A stretch of 64,000 nt of DNA from Mycobacterium sp. (GCA_020438865.1 JAGQTU010000002.1:62001-126000), one strand, 5' to 3'. Positions 24,402 to 35,339 are shown, counted from the first letter of the stretch. Made by a program: numbers and translations. The notes: generated by a model from the letters alone, not told the origin.

Positions 24402-26030
24402 ATGGAAGAAGCCCGGCTGGCCCGATGGGGCCGTGGCGCCGCCGCAGTGGTGCTGCTCTTCACCGTTGTCGACCTGCTCAACGTCAAGACCGCACCGTGG
24501 ACCTCGCTGTGCCTGGCCGTACTCGGCCTGGCGATCCTGGTCCAGTCGGGGCACCCGAACCGGCCCCGGGTCTGGCTGGGTCGCACCCTCGCCGTCGCGG
24601 TGGCCGCCTTCGGCATCGTCGTGCTTGCCGAGCATTTTGCCAGCAAGTCTTTCGGGCCGACCCCGCGAACCGCGGCGTCGATTCTGTACCTGTCCGCCGG
24701 CGTGCTGTTGATGCGGATCGACCGGCGCCGCACCGGCTGGCTATGGGGGCTGTCCCTGTTGGCGGCCCTCGCCACGCCGATCACCACCGTCGTCGGCCAT
24801 ACGTTCAAAGCCGTTGCGGCGGTGAACATGCCGGAGTCGACCGGCCAGGGCATCTCGACCGCCGTCGGTGTGCTGCTGCTCGTCACGGCGACGGTGATGG
24901 CACGCCCGGACCGCAATCCGGTTGCGTGGCTGGTGAAACGGCCCGACCGGTGGGCGCTGCTGCGGCTGGTCGGCATCCTCGGCGGGCTGCCGTTCCTGGT
25001 GGGCCTGACCCGTCTGCCACTCCTGGCGGTGGGCCTGGGCGACGAGGCGGCCTGGATTCTCTCGACGACGATCGCCACCGTCGTCGTCGGCGCGGCGGTC
25101 TTCTACCTGAGCCAGCGCGAGCAGGGCCTGCTGATCGAGCGCGAGACGCTCAGCCGGCAACGCGCCGAGGCCGAGATGCGCTACCGGATAATCGCCGACA
25201 ACGCCGTCGACGTCATCCTGCACCTCAACGGCGGCCGGGTGGAGTGGGTGTCCCCATCCGTCGAGACGGCGTTCGGGGCACCCCCCGAACACTGGATCGG
25301 CACCGACATCGGCCACAACATCGACCCCGACGACTACGAACGGGTGATGGCGACGCTGGCCGGGGTCGGTTCCGGCGAGCCGATCCAGACGCGGTTCCGG
25401 GTGCACACCGCCGACGGCGGCTACCACTGGGTGGACGGCCACGCGAAGCCCTACGTCGACGCCGAGGGCAACACCAACGGGCTGATCGCGGCCCTGCGCA
25501 TCATCGACGAGCAGGTCGAAGCCGAGCAGAAGTTGGACAGGCTCGCCAGGTTCGACGCCCTCACCGGGCTGCCGAACCGCGCCGAGGCGATCAGCCGCCT
25601 GGACGCCGCACTCGAGGAGCCGCGGACCCCGGGCTCATGTGTGGGCATTCTGTTCTGCGACGTCGACCACTTCAAGACGATCAACGACACCCTGGGGCAC
25701 GCCGCGGGCGACGCCGTGCTCTCGACCCTGGCGAAGCGGATCAGACAGGGCGTCCGCCAGGGCGACACCGTCGGCCGGATGGGTGGTGACGAGATCTTGG
25801 TCGTGCTGCCCGGCTTGCGCAGCCTCGATGACGCGACCCGGATCGCCGAGGAAATCCGTTGCCGTGCAGCGGAACCCATTCACCACGCCGGTGAGGCCAT
25901 CGAGGCGACGCTCAGCATCGGGGCCACCATCGCAAGCCCCGGCGAATCGGCCGGCATGGTGATGGCGCGTGCCGACGAGGCCATGTATCAGGCCAAACAA
26001 GCCCGCCGCAACATGGTGGTCCGGATCTAG
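24402..26030 (+). CDS. Membrane-bound PAS-GGDEF diguanylate cyclase
   Basis: 542 aa. About eight transmembrane helices form an N-terminal sensor (about 8-245), then a PAS domain (about 265-385: YRIIADNAVDVILHLNGGRVEW, YHWVDGHAKPY) and a GGDEF domain (about 390-542). The catalytic loop is GGDEI (461-465) instead of GGDEF; the Gly-Gly-Asp-Glu needed for GTP and metal binding is kept, so cyclase activity is plausible. No EAL domain is attached. Start ATG 24402 begins just before the first helix; the upstream frame is Arg-rich and not convincing. Likely couples a membrane or small-molecule signal to c-di-GMP. Confidence 0.88.
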   Translation: MEEARLARWGRGAAAVVLLFTVVDLLNVKTAPWTSLCLAVLGLAILVQSGHPNRPRVWLGRTLAVAVAAFGIVVLAEHFASKSFGPTPRTAASILYLSAGVLLMRIDRRRTGWLWGLSLLAALATPITTVVGHTFKAVAAVNMPESTGQGISTAVGVLLLVTATVMARPDRNPVAWLVKRPDRWALLRLVGILGGLPFLVGLTRLPLLAVGLGDEAAWILSTTIATVVVGAAVFYLSQREQGLLIERETLSRQRAEAEMRYRIIADNAVDVILHLNGGRVEWVSPSVETAFGAPPEHWIGTDIGHNIDPDDYERVMATLAGVGSGEPIQTRFRVHTADGGYHWVDGHAKPYVDAEGNTNGLIAALRIIDEQVEAEQKLDRLARFDALTGLPNRAEAISRLDAALEEPRTPGSCVGILFCDVDHFKTINDTLGHAAGDAVLSTLAKRIRQGVRQGDTVGRMGGDEILVVLPGLRSLDDATRIAEEIRCRAAEPIHHAGEAIEATLSIGATIASPGESAGMVMARADEAMYQAKQARRNMVVRI

Positions 26031-26048
26031 GCTGCCGGGAAGCGGTCC

Positions 26049-26693
26049 TCAATTCGGCTGAACGTACCGCTGTTCAAGGCGGGCGACGAACTGCCGCCAG
26101 TAGCCGACGGCTTCCGGCGCGACGATCCCGGGCATCATGACGCGCCAGATCTGGGCCATCCGGGCGCAGACGTCGTCGCCGATCGCGCCCGCGAGCAGGT
26201 GCGAACCCAGAATCGCGGCGAAGCCCGCCTGCGCGAAGTCGTTGGCGTCGAGATCGCTGCGCAGATCCCCTTCGGCGATGGCCACCTCGGCCAGGGCGGC
26301 AAGCATCCTGGGCTGTTCGACGTAGCTCTGCGGACCGCTCTGGCTGACCTGGTTCAGCGACTGCCGCAGCAGGTGGCCGGCCCGAATGAGCTTGTCCCGC
26401 CTGATCCCATCCGCGACGGTGAAACCCAACCGGATGAGCTTCTCGAACGCCGGTGACACCGACGAGATGACCTCGAAGATGGCCGCGCTCTTACGGCCTT
26501 CCGCCTCTTCGATCACGGCGGCGGCCACGGATTCCTTGGTGTCGAAGTGGTAGTAGAAGGCGCCCTTCGTGATTCCGGCGCGGCTGATGATGTCGGCGAG
26601 GGTGGTGTTGCCGTAGCCGATCCCGTTGAACTGGTCGACGGCGGCCTCCATGATCGCCTGCCGGGTCACCTCGGCCCGCAACTGCACTGCCAC
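26049..26693 (-). CDS. TetR family regulator, gamma-butyrolactone-receptor-like
   Basis: 214 aa. N-terminal helix-turn-helix: TRQAIMEAAVDQFNGIGYGN then DIISRAGITKGAFYYHFDTKESVA, the TetR signature. The recognition-helix region ITKGAFYYHF resembles ScbR/ArpA-type receptors more than TetR itself. The C-terminal ligand domain is about 60-214. Start is GTG 26693. It is encoded next to, and in the same direction as, the hydrolase at 26749-27546, which lies 55 bp upstream of it, so it may regulate that hydrolase. Ligand unknown. Confidence 0.85.
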   Translation of the reverse strand: MAVQLRAEVTRQAIMEAAVDQFNGIGYGNTTLADIISRAGITKGAFYYHFDTKESVAAAVIEEAEGRKSAAIFEVISSVSPAFEKLIRLGFTVADGIRRDKLIRAGHLLRQSLNQVSQSGPQSYVEQPRMLAALAEVAIAEGDLRSDLDANDFAQAGFAAILGSHLLAGAIGDDVCARMAQIWRVMMPGIVAPEAVGYWRQFVARLEQRYVQPN

Positions 26694-26748
26694 CGGCTCG
26701 CCCCCCGTTTGCGCAAGGATTCCCGTCAGCCGGGAAGCATAGATGAAT

Positions 26749-27546
26749 TCATGTCAGCCGTTCCTTGAAGAACTCGACGACGCGCCTGCGGGCCTCATAG
26801 GCCTGCTGACCCTCCTGTTCGCGGACCTCCAAGGTCAGCACCGAGTGCGCCATCCGGCCGAACCCGCCGGCGTTGCCCGGCGACGAGTCGATCTCGATGA
26901 CCTCGAACGCGTCCCCGAGGCGGTCCTTGAGGGTCTTGAAGCGCTCCGCAGGCACCAGCGGATCGCCGCTGAACCGCAGGCCGAGGGCGCACAACCCCTC
27001 GTCGGCGGCGCGCCGCTCGATGACCTTCATCTCCGCTTCCGAGATCCCCGGATCGCGGCGCTGTGCGGCCGTCAGCGGCAGCGGCACCGACGGCTGGCTG
27101 AGCACCGGGGCCAGCACGCTGTCGTCGACGGCGGCGGCCAGCGCGAAGCCACCGGAGAAGCACTGACCGATCACCCCGACACCCTTGCTGCCGGTCTTCT
27201 CCTTGAGGTCCCGGGCCAGCGCCCGCAGGTAGTGCGAGACGGGGCGATCCTTGTTGGTCGCGAACGCGGCGAACTCCTTGGCGACGCACCCCCGCAACAG
27301 AATCGGCACCATCGCGGGGCGAACGGCGGCCGCGCCCGGGGTGCCGTACAGCGACGGGATGGCGACGGTGAAACCGTTGTCCACCAGGTAGTCACCCAAC
27401 GCGAGCACGCCGGGGTGCGCACCGGGCATCTCGGGGATGAGCACCACCCCGGGACCGGCACCCTTGCGGTACACGTCGTGGGTGAAGCCGGCGGCGCTGA
27501 ACGGCTCGCACGCCCATCCGGTGAGGTCGGCCTCGGGTGCGGTCAT
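26749..27546 (-). CDS. Dienelactone hydrolase family protein
   Basis: 265 aa alpha/beta hydrolase with Cys nucleophile: IGQCFSGG puts Cys129 at the elbow, as in dienelactone hydrolases. VVLIPEMPGAHPG near 34-46 is the family's oxyanion-side motif. Acid and His candidates lie at FSGDPLVP and in GFGRMAHSVL (the last not a classical GH motif). Such enzymes cleave cyclic lactones or other esters, often in aromatic degradation; true substrate unknown. ATG 27546 follows a short gap from the DUF4245 gene (27558), so the two and possibly the TetR gene form one transcript. Confidence 0.84.
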   Translation of the reverse strand: MTAPEADLTGWACEPFSAAGFTHDVYRKGAGPGVVLIPEMPGAHPGVLALGDYLVDNGFTVAIPSLYGTPGAAAVRPAMVPILLRGCVAKEFAAFATNKDRPVSHYLRALARDLKEKTGSKGVGVIGQCFSGGFALAAAVDDSVLAPVLSQPSVPLPLTAAQRRDPGISEAEMKVIERRAADEGLCALGLRFSGDPLVPAERFKTLKDRLGDAFEVIEIDSSPGNAGGFGRMAHSVLTLEVREQEGQQAYEARRRVVEFFKERLT

Positions 27547-27557
27547 GGTTCTCCCTG

Positions 27558-28259
27558 TTATCGGCCCGGTACGAGCGGCGGTTGGGTCTGCGTCGCGATG
27601 GCCAGCGTACGGAAGTCGTCGCTGCTGCCCGCACCGGTGACGGCGATCTGGGCGGCCCCGCCCGGGCCGGCCAGTCGGGTCGTCCACACCGGCTCGGTGT
27701 CCTCGCCGCCCTCGTAGACGATCCACTTCACCCCGTCGAGGTCCTGCGCGCCGGTGGGATACATCGCGGCGTGGATCGACCCGACCAGCTTGGCCTCGTC
27801 GGCGTTGCTCTGGGTCAGGCTGAGATACATCTTCGAGGGCGCGATGTAGCCGACGGTGGAGGTGACGGCACGCTGGGTCTGACCGGTCTTGGGGTCGGTC
27901 CGGCCGTCGTCGATACCGCCGCGCGAACCGGAGTTGGCCTGCCAGCCCGCGGGCAGCCGCGGCTGCCGGATCGGAATGCCCAACGTGTCTGCGTCCGCCC
28001 GCAGGGCGGCCGTCACGTCGTAGGACGGTGCCCTGCCGTCCCCGGGCCCGTTCGGGCGGAACGAGCACATCCCCACCAGGCCCGCGAGCACCACACAGGC
28101 CAGCACCAGCGGTGCCAGCGACCAGAACATGTCGCGGCCGTCCTGCAGGAGGCGCGGTTTGGCCGCCTTGGGGCCCGGAGCCGCGTTGCCGGCGACATTG
28201 GGGCCCGGAGCCGCGTTGCCGGCGACATTGGGGCCCGGAGCCGCTGGGTCGGACGTCAC
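27558..28259 (-). CDS. DUF4245 membrane-anchored protein (Rv1100-like)
   Basis: 233 aa. A Pro/Gly/Ala-rich N-terminus with two and a half copies of a 10-residue repeat ([10 protein letters not shown]) precedes one membrane helix (about 47-70: [20 protein letters not shown]). The C-terminal domain (about 85-233) is extracytoplasmic and matches DUF4245 ([12 protein letters not shown] at its start). Function unknown. Start GTG 28259. Divergent from glpX with 55 bp between, the arrangement conserved in mycobacteria. Confidence 0.83.
   Translation of the reverse strand: MTSDPAAPGPNVAGNAAPGPNVAGNAAPGPKAAKPRLLQDGRDMFWSLAPLVLACVVLAGLVGMCSFRPNGPGDGRAPSYDVTAALRADADTLGIPIRQPRLPAGWQANSGSRGGIDDGRTDPKTGQTQRAVTSTVGYIAPSKMYLSLTQSNADEAKLVGSIHAAMYPTGAQDLDGVKWIVYEGGEDTEPVWTTRLAGPGGAAQIAVTGAGSSDDFRTLAIATQTQPPLVPGR
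28171..28243 (-). repeat. 30-bp in-frame tandem repeat in the DUF4245 gene
   Basis: Two identical 30-bp units (28171-28200 and 28201-28230) and a 13-bp partial copy. They encode a 10-residue low-complexity unit in the cytoplasmic N-terminal tail. Identity of the two full units suggests recent duplication and length polymorphism. Confidence 0.9.
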
Positions 28260-28314
28260 GACCGTCAGTATCCCAGGTCTGGACCGCCGACCTGCTTCTG
28301 GGACAATCTCAGCC

Positions 28315-29346
28315 ATGCCTGATGCCCGTCGCCGCGAAGCACCCGATCGAAACCTCGCCCTTGAGCTCGTCCGGGTCACCGAGGCCGGCGCGATGGCCGC
28401 GGGCCGCTGGGTGGGCCGCGGCGACAAGGAGGGCGGTGACGGCGCCGCCGTCGACGCCATGCGCGAGCTGGTCAACTCGGTGTCCATGCGCGGCGTCGTG
28501 GTGATCGGCGAGGGCGAGAAGGACAACGCCCCGATGCTCTACAACGGCGAAGAAGTGGGTAACGGCGACGGACCGGACTGCGACTTCGCCGTCGACCCGG
28601 TGGACGGCACCACCCTGATGAGCAAGGGCATGCCCAACGCCATCTCGGTGCTCGCGGTGGCCGAGCGCGGCGCGATGTTCGACCCGTCGGCGGTGTTCTA
28701 CATGAACAAGATCGCCGGCGGACCCGACGTAGCGGACTTCATCGACATCACCTCGCCGATCGCGGCCAACATCCAGCGCATCGCGAAGGTCCGCAAGGCG
28801 TCGGTCTCCGACATCACCGTCTGCATCCTGGACCGCCCTCGGCACGCCAAGCTGATGGCCGAGGTCCGCGAGGCCGGAGCGCGCATCCGGCTGATCTCCG
28901 ACGGTGACGTGGCCGGCGCCATCTCCGCCTGCCGGCCGGACTCCGGCACCGACCTGCTGGCCGGGATCGGCGGCACCCCCGAGGGCATCATCACCGCCGC
29001 GGCGATCCGCTGCATGGGCGGCGAGATCCAGGCCACCCTGGCCCCCACCGACGACGAGGAACGCCAGAAGGCCATCGACCGCGGCCACGACCTGGACCGG
29101 GTGCTCACCACGAAGGATCTGGTCTCCGGCGAGAACGTCTTCTTCTGCGCCACCGGCGTCACCGACGGCGACCTGCTCAAGGGCGTCCGCTACTTCGGCG
29201 GCGGCTGCACCACCCAGTCGATCGTGATGCGTTCGAAGTCCGGCACGGTCCGGATGATCGACGCCTACCACCGGCTGTCCAAACTCAACGAGTACTCCGC
29301 GGTGGACTTCACCGGGGATACCACGGCCGCGTATCCACTTCCGTAA
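28315..29346 (+). CDS. glpX: Class II fructose-1,6-bisphosphatase
   Basis: 343 aa. Nearly collinear with the mycobacterial Glp[21 protein letters not shown] near the N-terminus, metal-binding GEGEKD and [11 protein letters not shown] motifs, DRPRHAKL, and [14 protein letters not shown]. It dephosphorylates fructose-1,6-bisphosphate and is the key gluconeogenic step when growing on lipids. The N-terminus is shorter than in M. tuberculosis. ATG 28315 chosen because the core begins within ten residues; no strong ribosome site. Followed 12 nt later by fumarase, a conserved pair (Rv1099c-Rv1098c). Confidence 0.96.
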   Translation: MPDARRREAPDRNLALELVRVTEAGAMAAGRWVGRGDKEGGDGAAVDAMRELVNSVSMRGVVVIGEGEKDNAPMLYNGEEVGNGDGPDCDFAVDPVDGTTLMSKGMPNAISVLAVAERGAMFDPSAVFYMNKIAGGPDVADFIDITSPIAANIQRIAKVRKASVSDITVCILDRPRHAKLMAEVREAGARIRLISDGDVAGAISACRPDSGTDLLAGIGGTPEGIITAAAIRCMGGEIQATLAPTDDEERQKAIDRGHDLDRVLTTKDLVSGENVFFCATGVTDGDLLKGVRYFGGGCTTQSIVMRSKSGTVRMIDAYHRLSKLNEYSAVDFTGDTTAAYPLP

Positions 29347-29358
29347 GAAAGGCAATAG

Positions 29359-30783
<1,425 letters not shown>

Positions 30784-30835
30784 GGCCTCACAGCGGTTGA
30801 TCGGCCCGATCGGCAGACCCGCCGAGGGCCGCGGG

Positions 30836-32047
30836 CTACGGCACGGCCGGGGCCGAGCCGACTGACCGGAACCGGCCGATGCCGAGCGGGGCGGTCAGGC
30901 TGTGCAGCAGCAGGCTGATCGTCACCGCGACCACCACGACCTGGACGATTACGTCGGCCTCCTCGATCCGGCCGCGCTCGAGCACGATGAGACCCAGCAC
31001 CACCGTGCCGATGCCGCGCGGGCCGAACCAGCCGATGAAGGCGCGGCTGTACATCGGCAGGTCGCTGCGGATCAAGGCGATAAGCACCGCGACCATCCGC
31101 ACCGCGAAGACGCCGAGCACGGCGAACAGCACCACCCGCCAGCCGGCGTACTGCCAGCCCTCCTTGACGGCGAATGCCCCGAACATCGCGAACACCACGA
31201 GCTCCAGTAGCTGAGCGGTCGCGTCGGAGACCTGCGTGGGAACCTGCTCCTCGTAGCGACGGGCGACCACCGCGAAAGCCAGACCACCCGCGAACGCGGC
31301 GACGAACCCGCTGCCGTGCAGTTCCTCACCGGTCTCGAAACACAGCAAAGCGACCGCCACGGTCGCCAACTGCGCCCAGGTGTCGCTCATCGAGCCGCGT
31401 TTCCAGGATGCCGCGATGGCCCATCCGCCCAAGACTCCGATGACGGCGCCGGCCACCAGCGAGACGATCTCGGTGCGGAAGGCGAACCACGCCCAACGCC
31501 CGGGGTGTGCGTCGTTGCTCGCGGAGGCCAGGGCGACCGCCGCCAGCAGGGCCGCCAGGGCGAAACCGTCATAGAACCCGCTCTCGACCGACAACGTATG
31601 GCGGATCCGCTCCGGAATCCGCTCGTCGTCGAGCAGTGCGTCGATCAGCGCGACCTCGGTGGGCGCGATGATCGCGGCCAGACACACCGCCTCCCACCAC
31701 GGCAGCACCGGCAGCAGCAGCGCAGCGGTCACGGCCCCGAGAGCCAGGGTCAACGGGATGCCGATGAAGATGAGGCGAAAGGTGAGATGTCCACGCTGCA
31801 CGACCTGCCGCACATCGAGTCGGGCCGCCTGGTTGAACAGGATGACGGTCAGCGCCAGCTGGGCCAGCACGGTGAAGCCGCCAGCCTCCGGGCTGGCTTC
31901 GATGACGTGCAGGCCCGACGGTCCGAGCACCATGCCGAGCAGGACGAAGATCAGCGCGGGGGCGACGTACCAGCGGCTGACCACGGCCGACACCACCGCA
32001 TAACCCAGGACCAGCAGCGTCAGGACGAGCGTGGTGCTGGTGTGCAC
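30836..32047 (-). CDS. Cation:proton antiporter (CPA1/NhaP-like)
   Basis: 403 aa with about 12 transmembrane helices. Family landmarks: VLGPSGLHVIE in the first hairpin, IIAPTEVALIDALLDDERIPERIRHTLSVESGFYDGFAL in the core, and FIGWFGPRGIGTVVLGL late, the conserved WxGPRG motif. In most CPA1 exchangers the core reads ESxFNDG; here the Asn of the Asn-Asp pair is Tyr (GFYDG) and APTDP is APTEV, so coupling ion or stoichiometry may differ. GTG start, 6 nt after the polysaccharide deacetylase stop, so probably co-transcribed with it. Role in pH or Na/K homeostasis is inferred. Confidence 0.87.
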   Translation of the reverse strand: MHTSTTLVLTLLVLGYAVVSAVVSRWYVAPALIFVLLGMVLGPSGLHVIEASPEAGGFTVLAQLALTVILFNQAARLDVRQVVQRGHLTFRLIFIGIPLTLALGAVTAALLLPVLPWWEAVCLAAIIAPTEVALIDALLDDERIPERIRHTLSVESGFYDGFALAALLAAVALASASNDAHPGRWAWFAFRTEIVSLVAGAVIGVLGGWAIAASWKRGSMSDTWAQLATVAVALLCFETGEELHGSGFVAAFAGGLAFAVVARRYEEQVPTQVSDATAQLLELVVFAMFGAFAVKEGWQYAGWRVVLFAVLGVFAVRMVAVLIALIRSDLPMYSRAFIGWFGPRGIGTVVLGLIVLERGRIEEADVIVQVVVVAVTISLLLHSLTAPLGIGRFRSVGSAPAVP

Positions 32048-32053
32048 GGTGAG

Positions 32054-32932
32054 CTACATGCCGTTGTTGGGGCCGCCGGAGTTGGCGCCCGGAATGTCGG
32101 TGATCGGGAAGTTGGCCATCGGCGCGGGCGACGGGGTGGCGGGCAGGCTCGGGATGTCGGCGGCCGGGATGTCCTTGAGCAGGTTGACCGGCGGGCCGTT
32201 GTCGCGTCCGCCGTACACGCTGCCGGGGGCGCGCGGGCCGAGTAGCTGGCTGACGGTCACCAGGTGGTAGCCGTTGGCCTTGAGCACCGGGATGAACTGG
32301 TGGACCAGGTCGACGGTGGACGAGTAGGAGTCGTGGAACAGCACCACCGAGCCGGGCTTGATCTGCGTCATCAGCATGTACCGGGTGGCCGCCGTGTTGG
32401 AGTCGTTGATCCAGTCGAACGGGATGACGTCCCACAGGATGGCGGCCAGCCCGGACTGGGCGGCGACCTTGTTCACCGCGTCATTCGTCAGGCCGCCGGC
32501 CGGCCGCCACAGCGACGGGGTCTGCCCGGTGGCCGCCTTGATCGCGTCGTTGGCCTTGCTGAACTGGGCCGGGACATCCTCGGCCGGGATCGCCGTCATG
32601 TTGGGGTGTTCCCAGGTGTGCGAGCCGATTTCCATGCCGGCGTCGGCGACCCGCTTGGCCCCGGCCGGGTTGGCCGCCACCTTGTTGCCGATCATGAAGA
32701 ACGTGGCCTTCGCGTCGGCGTCCTTGAGCACCTGCAGCAACCGGTCGGTGTAAGGGGTCGGCCCGTCGTCGAAGGTCAGCGCGATGCATTTGTCCACCGC
32801 GCAATCCACCGCGTCCGCCTTGGCCCTCACATGGCCGTTGCAGGCCCCGATGATGACGACCAGGACACCGGCGCAGACCGCGGTCACGGTGCGCAGATAG
32901 CTCCAGGACGGGCGCTCGGGACGGCGGGGCAC
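32054..32932 (-). CDS. Polysaccharide deacetylase (Rv1096-like, CE4 family)
   Basis: 292 aa. N-terminal membrane or signal segment (about 13-30, VTAVCAGVLVVIIGAC, with a possible lipobox-like GAC). The NodB domain shows all five CE4 motifs: TFDDGP (53-58), HTWEHPNMT (His105, His109), RPAGG, DVIPFDW and VVLFHDS. Zn-dependent removal of N-acetyl groups from peptidoglycan, giving lysozyme resistance, is the role reported for Rv1096. The last 50 residues are Pro/Gly-rich. GTG start at 32932 (inferred). Upstream lies phoH2, downstream the antiporter; all on one strand. Confidence 0.9.
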   Translation of the reverse strand: MPRRPERPSWSYLRTVTAVCAGVLVVIIGACNGHVRAKADAVDCAVDKCIALTFDDGPTPYTDRLLQVLKDADAKATFFMIGNKVAANPAGAKRVADAGMEIGSHTWEHPNMTAIPAEDVPAQFSKANDAIKAATGQTPSLWRPAGGLTNDAVNKVAAQSGLAAILWDVIPFDWINDSNTAATRYMLMTQIKPGSVVLFHDSYSSTVDLVHQFIPVLKANGYHLVTVSQLLGPRAPGSVYGGRDNGPPVNLLKDIPAADIPSLPATPSPAPMANFPITDIPGANSGGPNNGM

Positions 32933-32976
32933 CAGGGAAGTTTACCGGGCCTGGCTGGCCGACCCCGGTGACGCGG

Positions 32977-34296
32977 TCACGGCAGGGCGTTGGGGCTGAT
33001 CTCCTCGAGCATCTCGGTGACCAGCGCGGCGATCGGCGAACGCTCGCTGCGCATCAGGGTGATGTGCGCGAACAGTGGGTGGCCCTTGAGTTTCTCGATG
33101 ACCGCGGCGACGCCGTCGTGGCGGCCGACCCGCAGGTTGTCGCGCTGGGCCACGTCGTGGGTGAGCACCACCCGCGAGCCCGCCCCGAGTCGCGACAGCA
33201 CGGTCAGCAGCACGTTGCGCTCCAGCGACTGGGCCTCGTCGACGATGACGAACGAGTCGTGCAGCGATCGGCCGCGGATGTGGGTCAGCGGCAGCACCTC
33301 GAGCATGCCGCGGGACAACACCTCCTCGAGCACCGCCGGGGACGCCAGGCCCTCCAGGGTGTCGAACACGGCTTGCGCCCAGGGGCCCATCTTGTCGCTT
33401 TCGCTGCCCGGCAGGTAACCGAGTTCCTGACCGCCGACCGCGTAGAGCGGGCGGAACACCACGACCTTGCGCTGGGTGCGGCGCTCCAGCACGGCCTCCA
33501 GCCCGGCGCACAGCGCCAGCGCGGACTTGCCGGTGCCCGCCTTGCCGCCCAGCGAGACGATGCCCACCGACTCGTCGAGCAACAGGTCGAGTGCCACCCG
33601 CTGTTCGGCGGAGCGCCCGCGTAGCCCGAATACCTCCCGGTCGCCGCGAACCAGCTGCACCTTCTTGTCGGCGTTGACCCGCCCGAGCGCGTGCGAACTT
33701 CCACCGAGCAACCGGATTCCGGTGTGGCAGGGCATGTTACGCGCGTCTTCGAGGTCGATCTCGCCCTCGGCGAAGAGCGCGTCGACCTCCTCGGCCGACA
33801 CGTCGACCTCAGCCATCCCGGTCCAACCCGAGGTGATGACATCCTGGGCGTGGTACTCGTCGGCGGTCAGGCCGACGGCGCCGGCCTTGACACGCAGCGG
33901 AATGTCCTTGCTCACCAGGGTGACTCGCTTGCCCTCGGCGGCGAGGTTGGCCGCGCAGGTCAGGATGCGCGCGTCGTTGGTGTCGGTGCGAAAGCCGGCG
34001 GGCAGCACGGTCGGGTCGCTATGGTTGAGTTCGACATGCAACGTTCCACCTTGTGTCCCAACGGGAATCGGCTGATCGAGGCGGCCGTGCTCGATGCGCA
34101 TGTCGTCGAAGAGGCGCAACGCCTGGCGGGCGAACCAGCCCAGTTCGTGATGGTGGCGTTTGGCTTCCAACTCGCTGATGACCACCAGTGGCACCACGAC
34201 TTCGTGTTCGGCGAACCGGGTGCACGCCCACGGATCGGACAGCAGCACCGAGGTGTCGAGCACGTAAGTCCGAATGGGCGACTGCGAATCGATCAC
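32977..34296 (-). CDS. phoH2: PhoH2: PIN-domain ribonuclease fused to PhoH ATPase/helicase
   Basis: 439 aa. N-terminal PIN domain (about 8-150) with acidic residues Asp14 (YVLDTS), Glu42 (SELEAK), Asp105/Asp108 (TDTNDAR) and Asp131. The C-terminal PhoH domain (about 215-439) has Walker [11 protein letters not shown] (250-259) and Walker [10 protein letters not shown]. Mycobacterial PhoH2 is an ATP-dependent RNA helicase/RNase and toxin component. GTG 34296 has GAGGAG 7 nt upstream and overlaps the stop of the 44-codon gene at 34293 by GTGA. Confidence 0.95.
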   Translation of the reverse strand: MIDSQSPIRTYVLDTSVLLSDPWACTRFAEHEVVVPLVVISELEAKRHHHELGWFARQALRLFDDMRIEHGRLDQPIPVGTQGGTLHVELNHSDPTVLPAGFRTDTNDARILTCAANLAAEGKRVTLVSKDIPLRVKAGAVGLTADEYHAQDVITSGWTGMAEVDVSAEEVDALFAEGEIDLEDARNMPCHTGIRLLGGSSHALGRVNADKKVQLVRGDREVFGLRGRSAEQRVALDLLLDESVGIVSLGGKAGTGKSALALCAGLEAVLERRTQRKVVVFRPLYAVGGQELGYLPGSESDKMGPWAQAVFDTLEGLASPAVLEEVLSRGMLEVLPLTHIRGRSLHDSFVIVDEAQSLERNVLLTVLSRLGAGSRVVLTHDVAQRDNLRVGRHDGVAAVIEKLKGHPLFAHITLMRSERSPIAALVTEMLEEISPNALP

Positions 34297-34427
34297 TGGG
34301 CGCTCCTCGAGTCCGCGCGGTCCCGCGCGAACCTCTCGGCGGACACTGCGGCACCAGGACCGGGACCGGTCCTGTCGTAGTCGAAACGATAGGTACCGCC
34401 CGGACGACAAAGCATGTCGCTAGCCAT
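34293..34427 (-). CDS. phoAT: PhoAT-like antitoxin candidate
   Basis: 44 aa: begins [21 protein letters not shown] and ends with an Arg/Asp/Ser-rich tail ([11 protein letters not shown]). Its stop codon overlaps the phoH2 GTG as GTGA, so translation is coupled. A small gene named phoAT, overlapping phoH2 and encoding its antitoxin, has been described in mycobacteria; position, size and overlap agree. TAGCGT 8 nt before the ATG gives a near-leaderless start. I cannot compare the sequence with known PhoAT proteins, so the assignment rests on context. Confidence 0.65.
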   Translation of the reverse strand: MASDMLCRPGGTYRFDYDRTGPGPGAAVSAERFARDRADSRSAQ

Positions 34428-34435
34428 CGAAAACG

Positions 34436-34441
34436 ACGCTA
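34436..34441 (-). promoter_or_regulatory. -10 element (TAGCGT) of phoAT-phoH2
   Basis: TAGCGT on the minus strand, 8 nt before ATG 34427. Confidence 0.5.
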
Positions 34442-34490
34442 CTCCGCCCGCCCCCGACCCGCCGTTCCGGCGCGCCGGGTCATTCGCAGG

Positions 34491-35315
34491 TCAGACGAGG
34501 AATTTCTTGAGCACCGCGACGTCGTCGGCACCCCACGCCCTGATCCGGTCGGAGACCACCTTGCGCGAGTCGTCGAGATCGAATACTCCGGCGTCGGCGA
34601 CGACCTTAAGCTTGTCCTGGTACTCGATGATGTCGCCACCGACCAGGCCCAGGCTGCTACCGCGGCGCGCGATGGCCGCGATGGTGGACTCGCGGTGGTG
34701 CTCCATGCAGTGCGCCACCAGGTTGTGGAAGAACTCCTCGTGGCGCTCCTCGTCGGCGGCGATGCGGCCCAGCAGACCCTTGAGGATCGGCTCGGTGACC
34801 TTGGCCTCGAGGTTGCGCACGTAGACCGCGTGGGCGCGCTCGTAGAGCGCCATGAACACCAGGGTCTCGATCTGGGTGAAGTTGTCGCCCCGGTAGCCGC
34901 GCATGACGTGCGCCACCCGCACGTCCTCGTTGGCGGCGGGGTCGAAGTTGCGGGTCACCACCAGGTACTCGCGAATGGCGATGGCGTGCAGGTTCTCCTC
35001 GGCGGTCCACCGGCCCAGCCAGCGACCCCACTTGTTCTCCAGGATGAAGTGCTCGACAAGTTCGCGGTGGTAGCCGGCCAGGTTGTCCTTGGTCACCAGC
35101 AGAACCTCGAGGGCGTCCACGACATCGGACGGCAGGGTCACCTGGGACGCATCCCAGTCCTTTCCGCCCAGGAAGGCGAAGTTCTCACCCTGGTCGAACG
35201 GGACGAAGTCATGGGCGTACCACTCGTTGGCGGTCTCCAGGTAACGGGCCAGGTTGTCGGCGACAACCGGCTCCAGTTCAAGGGTCAGCGCGTTCGCGAC
35301 AGGTTTCTGTGCCAT
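34491..35315 (-). CDS. desA2: Acyl-ACP desaturase-like protein DesA2
   Basis: 274 aa, shorter than plant-type stearoyl-ACP desaturases, as is usual for DesA2 (Rv1094). Di-iron ligands: TAEENLHAIAIRE (first ExxH), then Glu in FTQIETLVF and ADEERHEEFFH (second ExxH). Linked to desaturation of meromycolate precursors in mycolic acid synthesis. The start MAQKPVANALTLELEPV at 35315 is typical. The promoter -10 (TAGGGT, 35333-35328) sits in a palindrome, see the separate entry. The gene order glyA-desA2-phoH2 is conserved. Confidence 0.94.
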   Translation of the reverse strand: MAQKPVANALTLELEPVVADNLARYLETANEWYAHDFVPFDQGENFAFLGGKDWDASQVTLPSDVVDALEVLLVTKDNLAGYHRELVEHFILENKWGRWLGRWTAEENLHAIAIREYLVVTRNFDPAANEDVRVAHVMRGYRGDNFTQIETLVFMALYERAHAVYVRNLEAKVTEPILKGLLGRIAADEERHEEFFHNLVAHCMEHHRESTIAAIARRGSSLGLVGGDIIEYQDKLKVVADAGVFDLDDSRKVVSDRIRAWGADDVAVLKKFLV

Positions 35316-35324
35316 GCGGTAACT

Positions 35325-35339
35325 GTAACCCTAGTTAAC
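35325..35339 (-). promoter_or_regulatory. Palindromic promoter/operator of desA2
   Basis: The minus strand reads GTTAACTAGGGTTAC: an imperfect inverted repeat (GTTAAC/GTTAC) in an AT-rich island, containing a TAGGGT -10 that ends 12 nt before the ATG. A repressor here would block RNA polymerase. MadR is known to control desA1/desA2 in mycobacteria through such palindromes; that this is its site is inference. Confidence 0.5.

Noticed and set aside
30797..30809. GATCGGCCCGATC palindrome between fum and the antiporter gene as a terminator
   Set aside because: A one-base centre cannot form a hairpin loop, and there is no U-tract.
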